A DNA stretch of 64,000 bases from Xenorhabdus sp. IM139775 (GTDB lineage: Bacteria > Pseudomonadota > Gammaproteobacteria > Enterobacterales > Enterobacteriaceae), in NCBI RefSeq assembly GCF_028598745.1, contig NZ_JAQRFK010000005.1:22970-86969 (forward strand), in the 5' to 3' direction. A program made the translations under genes and the position numbers. The notes beneath the pieces are model-generated. The model searched no databases and was not told where the DNA came from. It was given only the letters and a program-made list of their open reading frames with translations. Numbering within the stretch: position 1 is the stretch's first letter; each line of letters opens with the position of its first letter. Positions 21,287-31,745 of the stretch are shown piece after piece.

Positions 21287-21919
21287 CTATTCGGTTTTAT
21301 CCGTATATTCACAAAGATCCTCAATAATACAAGAGCCACAGCGCGGTTTACGGGCAATGCAGGTATAACGACCGTGTAAAATCAGCCAGTGGTGGCAATC
21401 AACCTTGAATGCGGATGGCACAACTTTTAATAAGTTCTTTTCAACTTCATCAACGTTTTTCCCGGATGCAAATTGAGTCCGATTGCTGACGCGAAAAATA
21501 TGGGTGTCAACGGCAATGGTCGGCCAACCAAAAGCCGTATTTAAAACAACATTAGCCGTTTTCCGGCCGACACCCGGCAATGCTTCCAGCGCTGCGCGAT
21601 CTTCCGGCACTTCTCCTTGATGCTTTTCCAGTAATATCCGGCAGGTTTTGATCACATTTTCGGCTTTGGTGTTATATAACCCAATGGTCTTTATATACGC
21701 CTTTAAACCCTCAACGCCCAAACCAAGGATCGCCAGCGGGGTATTGGCAATGGGATACAGTTTTGCCGTCGCCTTATTCACGCTGACATCGGTAGCCTGC
21801 GCAGACAACAAAACAGAAATGAGCAACTCAAATGGAGAGTTGAACACCAGTTCAGTCGTTGGGTGTGGATTGTTATCCCGTAAGCGGGTAAGTATTTCAA
21901 CCCGTTTTTGTTGATTCAT
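21287..21919 (-). CDS. nth: Endonuclease III
   Basis: The 210-residue DNA glycosylase/AP lyase removes oxidised pyrimidines. The helix-hairpin-helix LPGVGRKTANVV includes the catalytic Lys, and VDTHIFR carries the catalytic Asp. The C-terminal [4Fe-4S] site is C-x6-C-x2-C-x5-C (CIARKPRCGSCIIEDLC). It is the last gene of the rsx cluster, as in E. coli, and starts 14 bases after rsxE. Confidence 0.96.
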   Translation of the reverse strand: MNQQKRVEILTRLRDNNPHPTTELVFNSPFELLISVLLSAQATDVSVNKATAKLYPIANTPLAILGLGVEGLKAYIKTIGLYNTKAENVIKTCRILLEKHQGEVPEDRAALEALPGVGRKTANVVLNTAFGWPTIAVDTHIFRVSNRTQFASGKNVDEVEKNLLKVVPSAFKVDCHHWLILHGRYTCIARKPRCGSCIIEDLCEYTDKTE

Positions 21920-21933
21920 GTCTGGCTACACCT

Positions 21934-22638
21934 TTAGCTTCTTGTAATATGACTTCCACAGCCTTTTTCTACGTTATACCGGCGCTCTTCATTTTTTGCC
22001 CGATCCTTGATGCGTTCATCAATGAGATATTTTCCTGCCAGCAGCAAACCTAACCCAATAAAAGCACCGGGTGGGAGGATAGCGAGCAGGAAAGGGGAGT
22101 CCATATGAATGATTTCAATACGCAGTGATTTGGCCCAACTACCCAGTAATAAATCTGCACCATCAAAAAGAGTCCCGTTTCCCAGAATTTCTCGCATGGC
22201 ACCTAAAACAAATAAGGCAAACGTTGCTCCCAGCCCCATGGAAAGACCATCAATCGTCGAATGATAGATTGAGTTCTTTGAGGCGTAGGCTTCAGCGCGG
22301 CCGATGACAATACAGTTCGTCACAATCAAGGGAATAAAAATACCTAATGACTCATAAAGCCCGAAAGCAAAGGCATTGATTAACATCTGGACAGCACTGA
22401 CGACAGACGCAATGATTATCACATAAATGGGAATACGAATTTCATGGGGCACCCAACGTCGTAAGGCTGACACTGCAATGTTGGTACACATTAAGACTAA
22501 TGTGGTCGCCAAGCCTAATCCCAAGGCATTGGTCGCCGTGGAGGAAACGGCCAATAAAGGGCAAAGCCCTAAAAGCTGTACCAACGCGGAGTTGTTTTTC
22601 CAGATCCCCTGAATAAATAGGTTTTTCGTTTCATTCAT
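21934..22638 (-). CDS. rsxE: RsxE, electron transport complex membrane subunit
   Basis: A 234-residue polytopic membrane protein of the Rsx/Rnf complex ([19 protein letters not shown] block, six predicted segments). A half-site Cys in LGLCPLL and one in IVTNCIV are conserved and thought to hold a cluster within the RsxA/E pair. The in-frame start at 22656 is rejected in favour of 22638, where E. coli homology begins and which lies just past the rsxG stop. Confidence 0.94.
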   Translation of the reverse strand: MNETKNLFIQGIWKNNSALVQLLGLCPLLAVSSTATNALGLGLATTLVLMCTNIAVSALRRWVPHEIRIPIYVIIIASVVSAVQMLINAFAFGLYESLGIFIPLIVTNCIVIGRAEAYASKNSIYHSTIDGLSMGLGATFALFVLGAMREILGNGTLFDGADLLLGSWAKSLRIEIIHMDSPFLLAILPPGAFIGLGLLLAGKYLIDERIKDRAKNEERRYNVEKGCGSHITRS

Positions 22639-22640
22639 GA

Positions 22641-23267
22641 TTATTTCTCTCCACAAGCGGGTAGCGAAGACAGTTGTTCCGGTACGGTTTCCAGATAAAG
22701 CGTTGTTCGTTTAACGGCATTGACGACAGCACGGGGGGTAATGGTTGCTCCGGTAAATTGGTCAAATTCTCCACCGTCTTTTTTAACCGCCCAGAGATGA
22801 TCATCTTTTGACATCACTTTTTTGCCAGAGAAAGCATAGATCCAACCGGAAATTCGAGCCTCAATTTTGTCGCCCAAACCCGGTGTTTCATGCTGTTCAG
22901 TGACACGAACACCTAGCACATTGCCAGAAAAATCCGCGCCCACCAGTAATTGAATCGCCCCTGAATAGCCATCAGGCGCTGTGCTTTCTAACGCAGCGGC
23001 AATTGGAGCGCCTTTTTTACGAGCGAGGTAAAGCCGGTGAGGTTGCTCGTTGCCTAAGGCAATGTTTGTCACTAAATAACATTCATTCTGCATATCATTA
23101 TCGTATAGAGCAGGGGGAACAACTTGATCCAGCAGTACCTTATGCTGTAAGGCTGCCTGTTCGGCGATCCGGTCTTTTGTCAACGAATAAACCAGTGCGG
23201 TTAGCCCTGTGGTGCAGGCCGCGAAAATGGCAAGGGTAATACCGTGACGACGCATAGTTTCTAACAT
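22641..23267 (-). CDS. rsxG: RsxG, covalent-FMN subunit
   Basis: The 208-residue protein has one N-terminal membrane helix and an FMN-binding domain facing the periplasm. The flavinylation motif is [10 protein letters not shown] (Thr carries FMN through a phosphoester link made by ApbE). It is part of the six-gene rsx operon, 17 bases downstream of rsxD. Confidence 0.94.
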   Translation of the reverse strand: MLETMRRHGITLAIFAACTTGLTALVYSLTKDRIAEQAALQHKVLLDQVVPPALYDNDMQNECYLVTNIALGNEQPHRLYLARKKGAPIAAALESTAPDGYSGAIQLLVGADFSGNVLGVRVTEQHETPGLGDKIEARISGWIYAFSGKKVMSKDDHLWAVKKDGGEFDQFTGATITPRAVVNAVKRTTLYLETVPEQLSSLPACGEK

Positions 23268-23284
23268 AGTATATTCTCCCTTTC

Positions 23285-24364
23285 CTATTTGTGGCCGTAA
23301 GCACGGGGCTGAGTGTAATGGTCAATAAGTGGTACACATATATTGGCCAGTAATACTGCAAATGCCACTGCATCCGGATAACCACCACACACACGAATTA
23401 TCCAGATAAGTCCACCTATCATGGCTCCATAAATCAGGCGACCTTTTGGTGTTGTTGAGGCACTCACTGGATCGGTCGCAATAAAAAATGCGCCCAACAT
23501 GGTTGCACCGGAAAAGAGTTGCAATAAAGGTGGTGAATAGCGAGTGGGATCAAGGAACCAGCTAATCGCGGCACAAATACCCAGCGACAAAATAAATGCA
23601 GTTGGGATTTGCCAGCTAATGACTTTTCGGTTGAGCATTATCAGGCCGCCAGCCAAATAGGCAATATTGACCCACTGCCAGCCGATACCAGCCAAAACGC
23701 CTTGTAGTATAGGTTGTTGTAATACCTCATCAATATTGTGGGTTAGTCTGCCCGTTTTAAAACTGTCCAGTGGTGTGGCTTGACTCATTCCATCAATACT
23801 TTGCTGCAATTGCAATAAAGTGGAACCCTCTGGCGTATGTCCTGTGAAAATAACCATCAGGCTATCCCATGGCGTTAACGTGTATGCCTGTAAAGATTCC
23901 GGTGGCATCCAACTGGTCATTTGGATAGGAAATGAGATCAGCAGAACGACATAGCCAACCATGGCAGGATTAAATGGGTTTTGCCCAAGTCCGCCATACA
24001 GGTGTTTAGCGATAATGACGGCAAAAAATGTCCCGAGCACGATTAGCCACCATGGTGCCAATGGCGGCAGGCTAATACCTAAAAGCAATCCTGTGACTAA
24101 GGCCGAATTATCTTTGAGATAGGGAAGTATTAATTGTTTTTTCAGGGCAATAGCCGCGGATTCCGCTAACAATGCCGTAATGACAGCCAACAAGATCTGG
24201 AATAATGTTCCATAACCAAAGAAATAGGTCTGTATCACAATACCGGGTATAGCAGCTAAAACCACCCAAAACATGATCCGGCTGGTGCTTTTTTGATTGT
24301 GTGTAAAAGGCGAACTTGCGACTTTTAATGGGGTGTTGTCAGTTTTTACTGGCCTAAATTTCAT
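23285..24364 (-). CDS. rsxD: RsxD, membrane flavin subunit
   Basis: The 359-residue polytopic protein matches RsxD/RnfD, with many hydrophobic segments and the [13 protein letters not shown] motif, where Thr carries covalent FMN. It lies between rsxC and rsxG and belongs to the ion-motive NADH:ferredoxin-type complex. In E. coli the complex keeps SoxR reduced. Confidence 0.95.
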   Translation of the reverse strand: MKFRPVKTDNTPLKVASSPFTHNQKSTSRIMFWVVLAAIPGIVIQTYFFGYGTLFQILLAVITALLAESAAIALKKQLILPYLKDNSALVTGLLLGISLPPLAPWWLIVLGTFFAVIIAKHLYGGLGQNPFNPAMVGYVVLLISFPIQMTSWMPPESLQAYTLTPWDSLMVIFTGHTPEGSTLLQLQQSIDGMSQATPLDSFKTGRLTHNIDEVLQQPILQGVLAGIGWQWVNIAYLAGGLIMLNRKVISWQIPTAFILSLGICAAISWFLDPTRYSPPLLQLFSGATMLGAFFIATDPVSASTTPKGRLIYGAMIGGLIWIIRVCGGYPDAVAFAVLLANICVPLIDHYTQPRAYGHK

Positions 24365-24376
24365 CGATAAATTTCA

Positions 24377-26386
24377 CTATTCTGTTGTAATCCGTTGTTC
24401 TTCTTGATCTTGTGCGGCCTTTTTCGCTTTGGCACGGGCGATGGCCGCAGCAACAGCAGCTTTACGCGGATCAATCTCTTCCGGCTCTTCGGAAACCACC
24501 GGTGGTGGCGTTGATTCAGATTGGTTTTGTGCGGCTTTTTTTGCCTTGGCACGGGCGATGGCCGCAGCGACGGCAGCTTTACGCGGATCAATCTCTTCCG
24601 GCTCTTCGGAAACCACCGGTGGTGGCGTTGATTCAGATTGGTTTTGTGCGGCTTTTTTGGCTTTTGCTCTGGCTATCGCAGCGGCGAGAGCGGCTTTACG
24701 CGGATCGCTGTCCTCAGCCGCCGGTGTTGATATCTCTATATCTGGGCTTGTGGTAATTTGTTTCTCTGCCTGACGAGCACGTAACTGTTCTTTTCTGGCC
24801 TTGCGTGCTGCAATGGCTGCTGCATTGTCAGGTAATTGGCCTGCTTGCACAGTGATAGATTCACCCGTATTCTCCTGTTTCTCCTTCACACGGGCAAGAG
24901 CTGCTTGTACTGCATTTTTATCACTGCTATCTACTTGAATCAACGCTTGTTTATGGCGTTCTTCGCGCGCCAGTTTTTCCCGTTCCAAACGTGCCTGTTT
25001 GGCTTCAAAACGTATTTTAGCTTCAGCAGAGCGGCGTGCCTCTGCGTCTATAGCCTGTATTTCGGCTTTTTCTTGTCGATAGTATTGAACTAAAGGAATA
25101 TTACTTGGGCACACATAGGCACAGGCACCACATTCGATACAGTCAAATAAATGGTGATCTTTGGCTTTTTCATGTTCTTGCCCTCGACTGAACCAATACA
25201 GTTGTTGAGGCAATAATCCGGCAGGACAGGCTTCAACACATAAACCGCAGCGGATGCACGCCTCCTCAATGGCTTTAGGTTCCATCTCTTGTACCGAAGG
25301 TGCAAGAATGCAGTTACTGATTTTGACGATGGGAACATTCAAGTCAGGCAGGGTGAAACCCATTAATGGCCCGCCCATAATGACCATTTGTTCCGATCCT
25401 GAGTGAAATCCAGCCTGTTGTAACAGGAACTGAACCGGCGTGCCAAGACGAGCCCAGAAATTACCGGGAGAAGTAACAGCTTCACCTGTCAGCGTGACGA
25501 CACGTTCAATTAATGGTTCACCATCAATAATAGCTCGCTTTATCGCCACGACGGTACCCACGTTTTGCATGAGAACGCCGATGCCAGAAGAACGGCCGCC
25601 AGAAGGAACTTCTTTCCCGGTCAGGATCTTGGTCAGTTGTTTGGCACCACCAGAGGGATATTTGGTTGGAATGACCCGTACAATAATGGATTTATCACCA
25701 TTGAGAGCGGTGTTTAGGGCACTAATGGCATCAGGTTTGTTATCTTCAATACCGATCAGCACCTGCTTGGGATTGAGCAGGTGTATTAAAATGCGGACAC
25801 CCTCAATAATTTCTTGCGCATGTTCCTGCATTAAACGGTCATCAGCGGTGATATAGGGTTCACACTCAGCCGCATTGATGATCAGCGTCTTGAGATTGCG
25901 CCGTCCACCTTTGAGTTTTGTTTCAGTGGGGAAACCTGCACCGCCTAAGCCGGCAATACCCGCTTGCTGAATGCGTTTCAATATTTCATCGGCATCCAGT
26001 GTTGTGTAATCAGCGACTTGGGTACGTTCCCCCCATTGGTCTTTGCCATCAGGCCGCAACCGGACACACAATTCTTTCAGTCCAGAAGGATGTGCTGTAA
26101 CGCAAGGTTCAATAGCGATAATTGTCCCTGATGTGGACGCATGAACAGGGACTGTTCTGCCCACACCAACCGTTAACGCCTGGCCTTTTAAGACCTTATC
26201 ACCCGTTTTAACCAACAATTCACCTTCTGGTCCCAAATGTTGCTGGAGGGGAATGATTAGTTCATCCGGCAATGGAGCATGGCGCAATGGGGTGCAGCTA
26301 GATTGCAGTTTCATTTCTGGCGGGTGGATGCCACCATCAAAATCCCAGATTTTATGCTTATTAAGCAAGTTAAGCAGATTAAACAT
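24377..26386 (-). CDS. rsxC: RsxC, NADH-binding subunit
   Basis: A 669-residue soluble subunit. It has the N-terminal [13 protein letters not shown], a Gly-rich flavin/NADH region (GLGGAGFPT), and two [4Fe-4S] sites, [12 protein letters not shown] and [12 protein letters not shown]. After residue about 440 comes a long Ala/Lys/Arg-rich coiled tail that ends in two and a half 39-residue repeats ([20 protein letters not shown]). The start at 26386 has a TGAGG Shine-Dalgarno 9 bases upstream; one at 26404 is possible. It overlaps the rsxB end. Confidence 0.94.
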   Translation of the reverse strand: MFNLLNLLNKHKIWDFDGGIHPPEMKLQSSCTPLRHAPLPDELIIPLQQHLGPEGELLVKTGDKVLKGQALTVGVGRTVPVHASTSGTIIAIEPCVTAHPSGLKELCVRLRPDGKDQWGERTQVADYTTLDADEILKRIQQAGIAGLGGAGFPTETKLKGGRRNLKTLIINAAECEPYITADDRLMQEHAQEIIEGVRILIHLLNPKQVLIGIEDNKPDAISALNTALNGDKSIIVRVIPTKYPSGGAKQLTKILTGKEVPSGGRSSGIGVLMQNVGTVVAIKRAIIDGEPLIERVVTLTGEAVTSPGNFWARLGTPVQFLLQQAGFHSGSEQMVIMGGPLMGFTLPDLNVPIVKISNCILAPSVQEMEPKAIEEACIRCGLCVEACPAGLLPQQLYWFSRGQEHEKAKDHHLFDCIECGACAYVCPSNIPLVQYYRQEKAEIQAIDAEARRSAEAKIRFEAKQARLEREKLAREERHKQALIQVDSSDKNAVQAALARVKEKQENTGESITVQAGQLPDNAAAIAARKARKEQLRARQAEKQITTSPDIEISTPAAEDSDPRKAALAAAIARAKAKKAAQNQSESTPPPVVSEEPEEIDPRKAAVAAAIARAKAKKAAQNQSESTPPPVVSEEPEEIDPRKAAVAAAIARAKAKKAAQDQEEQRITTE
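24414..24703 (-). repeat. 117-bp tandem repeat in the rsxC tail
   Basis: Units begin at 24414, 24531 and 24648 (period 117 bp, 39 codons); the first two are nearly identical and the third is partial. They encode the [11 protein letters not shown] repeats of RsxC. The near identity at DNA level points to recent duplication or homogenisation. Confidence 0.9.
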
Positions 26387-27002
26387 TGGTTTTAACCTCA
26401 ACATGCTTCGCTGGAGAGAACAAAGCTGGGTCTGGGGTGGCAGGAATGTTTTTTACTGGGATGGTGTTTAAATCCCATTTCCAATTTGAGGTCGTCGTAG
26501 CAACGGGGATCATCGTAATGCAATCTGTTGGGCAAGGTGAGACACACAGGTCACAACCTGTGCAGAGATCTTCAACAACGGTGTGCATGGCACGGTTTGC
26601 GCCAATAATGGCATCCACAGGACAAGCCTGAATGCATTTTGTGCAGCCTATGCAATTTTCTTCATCAATGAAAGCCACTTTCCTGGCTGGATTCTGAACA
26701 TTTTCGTCGCCATCCAGCGGTTGTGGATCAACACTTAATAACTCAGAAATTTTGAGCATAACCGGCTCGCCACCGGGAGCACATTTGTTGATCATCTCGC
26801 CATTGTTGGCGACAGCTTCCGCGTAAGGGCGGCAACCAGGGTAGCCGCACTGCCCACATTGACTCTGGGGTAACAAATTATCGATGTTTTCAACAATGGG
26901 ATCTTCTTCTACTTTAAAACGACGGGCAGCAAAACCAAGAATTAAGCCAAAGGCTAATCCGAGTACACTTAACACGCCGATAGCTATCCATAATGACATC
27001 AT
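26379..27002 (-). CDS. rsxB: RsxB, ferredoxin-like subunit
   Basis: The 207-residue protein has an N-terminal hydrophobic anchor, then a CGQCGYPGC four-Cys site and two ferredoxin [4Fe-4S] motifs, [12 protein letters not shown] and [12 protein letters not shown]. It passes electrons between RsxC and the membrane subunits. It overlaps rsxA by one base and rsxC by a few, showing coupled translation. Confidence 0.96.
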   Translation of the reverse strand: MMSLWIAIGVLSVLGLAFGLILGFAARRFKVEEDPIVENIDNLLPQSQCGQCGYPGCRPYAEAVANNGEMINKCAPGGEPVMLKISELLSVDPQPLDGDENVQNPARKVAFIDEENCIGCTKCIQACPVDAIIGANRAMHTVVEDLCTGCDLCVSPCPTDCITMIPVATTTSNWKWDLNTIPVKNIPATPDPALFSPAKHVEVKTNV

Positions 27003-27583
27003 CAGAATTTCACCAAACCACTAAAGCCCATAAATGCGAGGGACATTAACCCCGCAGTAATAAGCCCTATCGATGAACCACGAAAAGGAGTCGGAATATT
27101 GGCAACGGCCAGACGTTCTCGAATAGCGGCAAACAACACCATGACGAGAGAAAAACCCGCGGCAGCGCTGAAACCATAGACAGCAGATTGTAAAAAGCCG
27201 TGGGATTGATTGGCATTGAGTAACGCGACACCCAGTACTGCGCAGTTGGTGGTAATCAATGGCAGGAAAATCCCCAAGAGACGATAAAGTGCCGGACTGG
27301 TCTTGCGGATGACGAGTTCAGTAAACTGAACGACGACTGCCGTAACGAGGATAAAGCTCAGGGTGCGTAAATAAACTAAATCAAGCGGGATAAGAATAAA
27401 CGAGTTTATCAGCCATGAGCTGATAGAAGCCAGAGTGAGCACAAAAGTTGTTGCCAGCCCCATGCCGATGGCGGTTTCGAGTTTTTTGGAAACCCCCATA
27501 AATGGGCATAGACCCAAGAACTTTACTAAAACAAAATTATTGACCAAAACTGTGCCAATAAATAACAGAAGGTATTCAGTCAT
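27002..27583 (-). CDS. rsxA: RsxA, electron transport complex membrane subunit
   Basis: The 193-residue polytopic protein matches RsxA/RnfA, including [17 protein letters not shown] and ITTNCAVLG, the paired Cys half-sites shared with RsxE. It is the first gene of rsxABCDGE-nth. A pair of alternative hairpins and ydgK lie just upstream. Confidence 0.96.
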   Translation of the reverse strand: MTEYLLLFIGTVLVNNFVLVKFLGLCPFMGVSKKLETAIGMGLATTFVLTLASISSWLINSFILIPLDLVYLRTLSFILVTAVVVQFTELVIRKTSPALYRLLGIFLPLITTNCAVLGVALLNANQSHGFLQSAVYGFSAAAGFSLVMVLFAAIRERLAVANIPTPFRGSSIGLITAGLMSLAFMGFSGLVKF

Positions 27584-27647
27584 TGCTATACCTGAAAATA
27601 ATAGATTGGAAAATGGAACACTGCTTACATCGTTTGAATAGAAATTA

Positions 27648-27707
27648 CCCCACTTGAATGTGGGGCAAGTGGGGGCATGATAACAATCAATTGTGGGGTA
27701 TGTTATC
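27648..27707. promoter_or_regulatory. alternative hairpins between ydgK and rsxA
   Basis: CCCCACTTG (27648-27656) can pair with CAAGTGGGG (27666-27674), or its first six bases can pair with GTGGGG in the loop (27660-27665). A further GATAACA/TGTTATC pair (27679-27685, 27701-27707) overlaps the ydgK end. They lie in the rsxA leader and could be an attenuator-like switch or a processing site. Confidence 0.4.
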
Positions 27708-28143
27708 GATCTTGTGTGAAAGTCATTTTCACCCGATGGGAGCGTTTAATATAAGGAGCGAAAACAGCGGCGGCCAGTAATGGCCATAATAGGGAGCGTA
27801 TTGCCATTTCATCAGAAATGGGCGAAAAGGCGAAGGTTTTTATTGCTATCAGAACGGAAAGCATCAGCCAAATAATAAAAATACGCGGGAATCGTTTCGA
27901 ACGAATAAAAAGTAGCTTTAATACCCAGGCAGTCAAACACCACATTATTGCCGTGGTTAATACCGAAATATACCACAGCGTAGTAAAGCTGCCGCTGATT
28001 TGATGAATAGCTTCATTTTTATGGATAAACGTCATCGTATATAACAGCAGCATCAAACTGGCCGCAATTAGTGTCATGATGAGATAGGCGGCAGGCGCTA
28101 ATAACCAGCCGTTAATACGATAATAATCATTGGATTGATACAT
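27703..28143 (-). CDS. ydgK: YdgK, DUF2569 membrane protein
   Basis: A 146-residue protein with four predicted membrane helices and the family-typical N-terminal [12 protein letters not shown]. It matches DUF2569 (YdgK in E. coli, also just upstream of rsxA). The function is unknown. It is on the same strand as rsx with a 119-base gap, so it may be co-transcribed. Confidence 0.85.
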   Translation of the reverse strand: MYQSNDYYRINGWLLAPAAYLIMTLIAASLMLLLYTMTFIHKNEAIHQISGSFTTLWYISVLTTAIMWCLTAWVLKLLFIRSKRFPRIFIIWLMLSVLIAIKTFAFSPISDEMAIRSLLWPLLAAAVFAPYIKRSHRVKMTFTQDR

Positions 28144-28457
28144 AAGAATTTTTCACTCCAACATACGTGTTTTTGACATAGGGAAATGATTATAGGAAAA
28201 AGAGAGTCGTAGTGGAATTAGCAAAAGTTAAGGCGGGCCTGTCTCTGTCAGAATGGATTCATGCACGCCAGTAGAGGAAGAGGATCTGTGGCTCATCATG
28301 ACAGAAGCATCAATGCCGCGTTTATTTGCTAACGTGTGATAGGTAGTGGTACTTTCTGATGCTTTGTTACCTGCTTACAGTATTTGCATGTAGTATTTGC
28401 ATATAGTATTTACGTGTAGCATTGACGGGATATTACGATCATTTTTTAGGGGCAATT
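28144..28457. promoter_or_regulatory. ydgK-ydgJ divergent region with 13-bp repeats
   Basis: The gap between divergent ydgK and ydgJ has no clear gene. Three copies of a 13-base unit (GTATTTGCATGTA and variants) lie at 28380-28418, just before ydgJ. They could be regulator-binding repeats or a slippage product. Confidence 0.45.
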
Positions 28458-29498
28458 ATGAGTGATTTCTTAAAAGTCGGTTTGGTCGGCTATGGTTATG
28501 CAAGTCAAACGTTCCACGCACCATTGATTATGGGGACACCCAATGTTGAATTGGTTGCTATTTCCAGTAGTGATGCAGATAAAGTTAAAAAAGATTGGTC
28601 AAAAATATCCGTTGTTTCTTCGCCGGAAGCTCTCTTCAATGATCCCAATATTGACCTTATTGTGATCCCGACACCCAATGATACGCACTACCCATTGACT
28701 CAAAAAGCGTTGGCTGCGGGTAAACATGTTGTCGTCGATAAGCCTTTTACCATTACCGTAGAACAGGCTAATTCACTGAAAAAACAAGCCGAAGAGGCGA
28801 AATTATTGCTGTCTGTATTCCATAATCGTCGTTGGGATTCGGGCTTTCTGACCGTAAAATCAATTATTCAAGAAAATAAATTGGGCGCACTGAAATATTA
28901 TGAATCCCACTTTGATCGTTATCGTCCCGCAGTTCGCCAGCGTTGGCGTGAAGCTGCCGGAGCTGGCAGCGGGATTTGGTATGATTTAGCCCCGCATTTA
29001 CTGGATCAGGCAGTTCAACTCTTTGGCAAACCCCACGCCATCACAACAGATTTAGGCATGATACGTCCAGATGCAGAGACTGCGGATTATTTTCATGCCC
29101 AGCTCACTTATCCTGATTTGAAAGTGGTATTACATGCAACCATGCTCTCAGCGGTAGAATCACCTATTTATACTTTGCATGGACTGGCTGGCAGTTATAC
29201 CAAGTATGGTCTTGATCCTCAGGAAGAGCGGCTGAAAGCAGGAGAAAGACCGCCACGGGCAGACTGGGGATATGATGCACGGGATGGTTATGTGACGTTG
29301 TCACAAGATAATGATTTGGTGACCAAAGTTATTCCAACTGTGCCGGGTAATTATGGTGCTTACTATGCGGCTATTCGTGATGCGATTTTGTTTGGGAAAC
29401 CTAATCCAGTGACTGCCAGTGAAGCTATTTTGATTATGAAACTGATTGAGGCAGGTGAGAAATCGGCAAAGGAACAACGCACGATTTTAATTGATTGA
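28458..29498 (+). CDS. ydgJ: YdgJ, Gfo/Idh/MocA-family oxidoreductase
   Basis: The 346-residue protein matches E. coli YdgJ in length and sequence: N-terminal Rossmann GLVGYGYAS, IPTPNDTHY, and the DKPFTIT catalytic-Lys motif (EKP type) followed by a C-terminal substrate domain. The substrate is unknown, probably a sugar or polyol derivative with NAD(P). The start at 28458 (after GGGGCAATT) fits the family rather than 28422. A matS site lies inside the gene. Confidence 0.9.
   Translation: MSDFLKVGLVGYGYASQTFHAPLIMGTPNVELVAISSSDADKVKKDWSKISVVSSPEALFNDPNIDLIVIPTPNDTHYPLTQKALAAGKHVVVDKPFTITVEQANSLKKQAEEAKLLLSVFHNRRWDSGFLTVKSIIQENKLGALKYYESHFDRYRPAVRQRWREAAGAGSGIWYDLAPHLLDQAVQLFGKPHAITTDLGMIRPDAETADYFHAQLTYPDLKVVLHATMLSAVESPIYTLHGLAGSYTKYGLDPQEERLKAGERPPRADWGYDARDGYVTLSQDNDLVTKVIPTVPGNYGAYYAAIRDAILFGKPNPVTASEAILIMKLIEAGEKSAKEQRTILID
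29292..29304. promoter_or_regulatory. matS site within ydgJ
   Basis: GTGACGTTGTCAC fits the MatP consensus GTGACRNYGTCAC completely. It lies inside the ydgJ reading frame (codons for VTLSQ). Confidence 0.8.
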
Positions 29499-29535
29499 TT
29501 AAACAGCGGCAGGTAGGGCAAGGGGAGTTATATTG

Positions 29536-30516
29536 ATGAACATATTGCAAAAATTAAGAATTGATCCTTTTTTAATGATACTGATTACGGTAGTCATCAT
29601 TGCATCGTTCTTTCCTTGTGAAGGTGAAGCTAAAACGTGGTTTCAATACTTAACCACCGCGGCTATTGCGCTGTTATTTTTTATGCATGGCGCGAAGTTA
29701 TCCCGTGATGCTATTTGGGCAGGGATAGGGCACTGGCGGTTGCATTTGGTGATTTTCACCAGCACCTTTATTTTGTTTCCCATACTGGGAATGGGATTAA
29801 GTTTCATCGTGCCGGAATGGATGTCACCAACGGTTTATATGGGGTTTCTCTATCTTTGTGCTTTACCTGCCACCGTGCAATCGGCTATCGCTTTTACTTC
29901 CGTGGCCGGGGGAAATGTTGCGGCGGCAATATGCAGTGCTTCCGCTTCAAGTTTATTAGGGGTGTTCCTGTCTCCTTTATTAGTGGGTTTTTTGATCCAG
30001 ACTCATGAAGGTGGTGCGCATACCGATACGTGGCAAGCGATAAAAGATATTATCTTACAGCTGATGGTGCCTTTTATTGTTGGCCACTTCTCGCGCCCCC
30101 TGATTGCCGGTTGGGTAGAAAAGCATAAGAAATGGGTCAACATGACGGATCGTTCGTCTATCTTGCTGGTGGTTTATGTCGCATTTAGTGAAGCGGTGGT
30201 GGAAGGCATTTGGCATAAAATCGATGCCTATTCACTGCTGATGATTGGCGTTGTCTGCTGCGTTTTATTGGCTATGGTTTTAATCATTAATGTCTATAGC
30301 GCGCGTTTACTGGGTTTTAGCAAAGATGACGAAATTACCATTGTGTTTTGTGGTTCGAAGAAAAGTTTGGCGAATGGTGTACCAATGGCTAATGTGTTAT
30401 TTCCTGCGCCAATAGTCGGTGTGATGTTATTACCGTTGATGATTTTCCACCAGATCCAATTGATGGTTTGTGCTGTACTTGCTCACCGTTATGCGCAACG
30501 CCTGAGAACAAAATAA
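29536..30516 (+). CDS. YfeH-like bile acid:sodium symporter family protein
   Basis: The 326-residue polytopic protein has about ten membrane segments and the SBF-like family features (LFFMHGAKLS, CALPATVQSAIAFTS, FCGSKKSLANG). It resembles E. coli YfeH. The transported solute is unknown; family members carry organic anions with Na+. An AGGGGAG ribosome site lies 9 bases before the ATG at 29536; a TTG three bases earlier is unlikely. It follows ydgJ by 37 bases, suggesting a two-gene unit. Confidence 0.87.
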   Translation: MNILQKLRIDPFLMILITVVIIASFFPCEGEAKTWFQYLTTAAIALLFFMHGAKLSRDAIWAGIGHWRLHLVIFTSTFILFPILGMGLSFIVPEWMSPTVYMGFLYLCALPATVQSAIAFTSVAGGNVAAAICSASASSLLGVFLSPLLVGFLIQTHEGGAHTDTWQAIKDIILQLMVPFIVGHFSRPLIAGWVEKHKKWVNMTDRSSILLVVYVAFSEAVVEGIWHKIDAYSLLMIGVVCCVLLAMVLIINVYSARLLGFSKDDEITIVFCGSKKSLANGVPMANVLFPAPIVGVMLLPLMIFHQIQLMVCAVLAHRYAQRLRTK

Positions 30517-30523
30517 AAACAAA

Positions 30524-30548
30524 AAAGGCAGAGACGTTTTCTGCCTTT
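30524..30548 (-). terminator. terminator, mainly of add
   Basis: A 9-bp stem (AAAGGCAGA / TCTGCCTTT) has a T-rich tail only on the minus strand (TTTTTTGTTTTTATTTT), so it ends add. Without a T run it may be weak for the plus-strand transporter. Confidence 0.8.
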
Positions 30549-30613
30549 GGAATACTGTTTCTGAAATACCATCTTTGAAATATCGTCCTTGGAATGATTA
30601 TCCCTGAAATAAA
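30547..30613. repeat. short imperfect repeats between yfeH-like gene and add
   Basis: Four or five imperfect 13-15-base units of the form CTGAAATACCAT, TTTGAAATATCGT, TTGGAATGATTAT, CTGAAATAAAT lie in the 3' region of add. They probably arose by slippage. Confidence 0.4.
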
Positions 30614-30622
30614 TCGCGTTTC

Positions 30623-31624
30623 TTAACGGTTGGCGACTTTATCTTTGAGTACCTGTTTTTCCGTTTCGCTGAGGAATGCGGTTGCCAACCCATTAATCTG
30701 CGCTTGCCGGATCAGTGCTGGAGACAGCCCCGCCGCCGGCGCAGCAACATGATACTCATGACGAATTTCAATGCCTTCTACTGCGGGATCATCCGTATTG
30801 ATTGATGCCAAAATACCGTGCTCAAGGAATTGCTTCAACGGGTGGGTTTGTAAGGAATTGACGGTGCTGGTTTGCAGGTTTGATGTCAGGCAAGATTCAA
30901 TCCCGATGCCGTGTTCAGCTAAATAATCCATCAGGGCCGGATCGGTGATGGCTTTCACGCCGTGTCCAATACGGGTGGCACCCAATTCACGAATAGCATG
31001 CCAAATGCTTTCAGCTCCCGCGGCTTCGCCGGCGTGTACGCTGATATTCCAGCCCGCATCACGCGCTTGGTTGAAATGTTGTTCAAAGAGATGACCTGGG
31101 AACCCTAATTCATCACCGGCCAGATCTAATGCGGTGATGTGTTGCTTATGGGCCAACAGTCCCGCGAGTTCCTGACTACAGGCTTTTTCACCAAATGTTC
31201 GGCTCAGGATACCAATTAAACGGATCTGAATATCATGTTGCAGGCTTGCTGAGTGAATACCATCGATGATGGCTTCCACGACACCTTCGACGGGAAGCTG
31301 GTGCTTCATCGCCATGTAATAAGGGGAGAAACGCAGTTCAGCGTAATCAAGACCTGCATTGACCGCATCTTCAACATTCTCAATGGCGACTCTGCGGCAA
31401 GCCTCTAAATCGGCAAGTACAGTTACTCCCCAGTCTAACTTTTGCAGGAAGCTGACGAGGTTAGGTTCATTTTCAATGATTTGGACATGGGGACGTAATG
31501 CTTCCAGCTCATAAGCCGGGAGTGGGATATTATGTTGACGGGCGAGATCCAAAATGGTTTCGGGACGGATATTACCGTCAAGGTGGCGGTGTAAATCGGT
31601 CAGTGGAAGCTGTATGTCAATCAT
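30623..31624 (-). CDS. add: Adenosine deaminase
   Basis: The 333-residue enzyme has exactly the E. coli Add length. Zinc and catalytic residues are visible in [25 protein letters not shown] and NTDDPAV. It deaminates adenosine to inosine in purine salvage. The frame continues to 31687, but the start at 31624 matches the family ([14 protein letters not shown]). It is monocistronic. Confidence 0.96.
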   Translation of the reverse strand: MIDIQLPLTDLHRHLDGNIRPETILDLARQHNIPLPAYELEALRPHVQIIENEPNLVSFLQKLDWGVTVLADLEACRRVAIENVEDAVNAGLDYAELRFSPYYMAMKHQLPVEGVVEAIIDGIHSASLQHDIQIRLIGILSRTFGEKACSQELAGLLAHKQHITALDLAGDELGFPGHLFEQHFNQARDAGWNISVHAGEAAGAESIWHAIRELGATRIGHGVKAITDPALMDYLAEHGIGIESCLTSNLQTSTVNSLQTHPLKQFLEHGILASINTDDPAVEGIEIRHEYHVAAPAAGLSPALIRQAQINGLATAFLSETEKQVLKDKVANR

Positions 31625-31745
31625 TTTCTTATCCTTCTTATCAAATTTTATATATACAAAAAAGCCAGTCAACATGTTGACTGGCAAGAAAGCGAAAGCA
31701 CTGTCGATTTAATTATCAACTTAATCTTAGTGATTAACTATGTGC

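Noticed and set aside
24412..24773. Two long plus-strand open frames antisense to rsxC
   Set aside because: They mirror the 117-bp repeats of the rsxC tail; composition explains the open frames, and there is no start signal or homology.
28380..28418. Short regular repeats as a CRISPR array
   Set aside because: Units are 13 bases with no spacers and no cas genes nearby.
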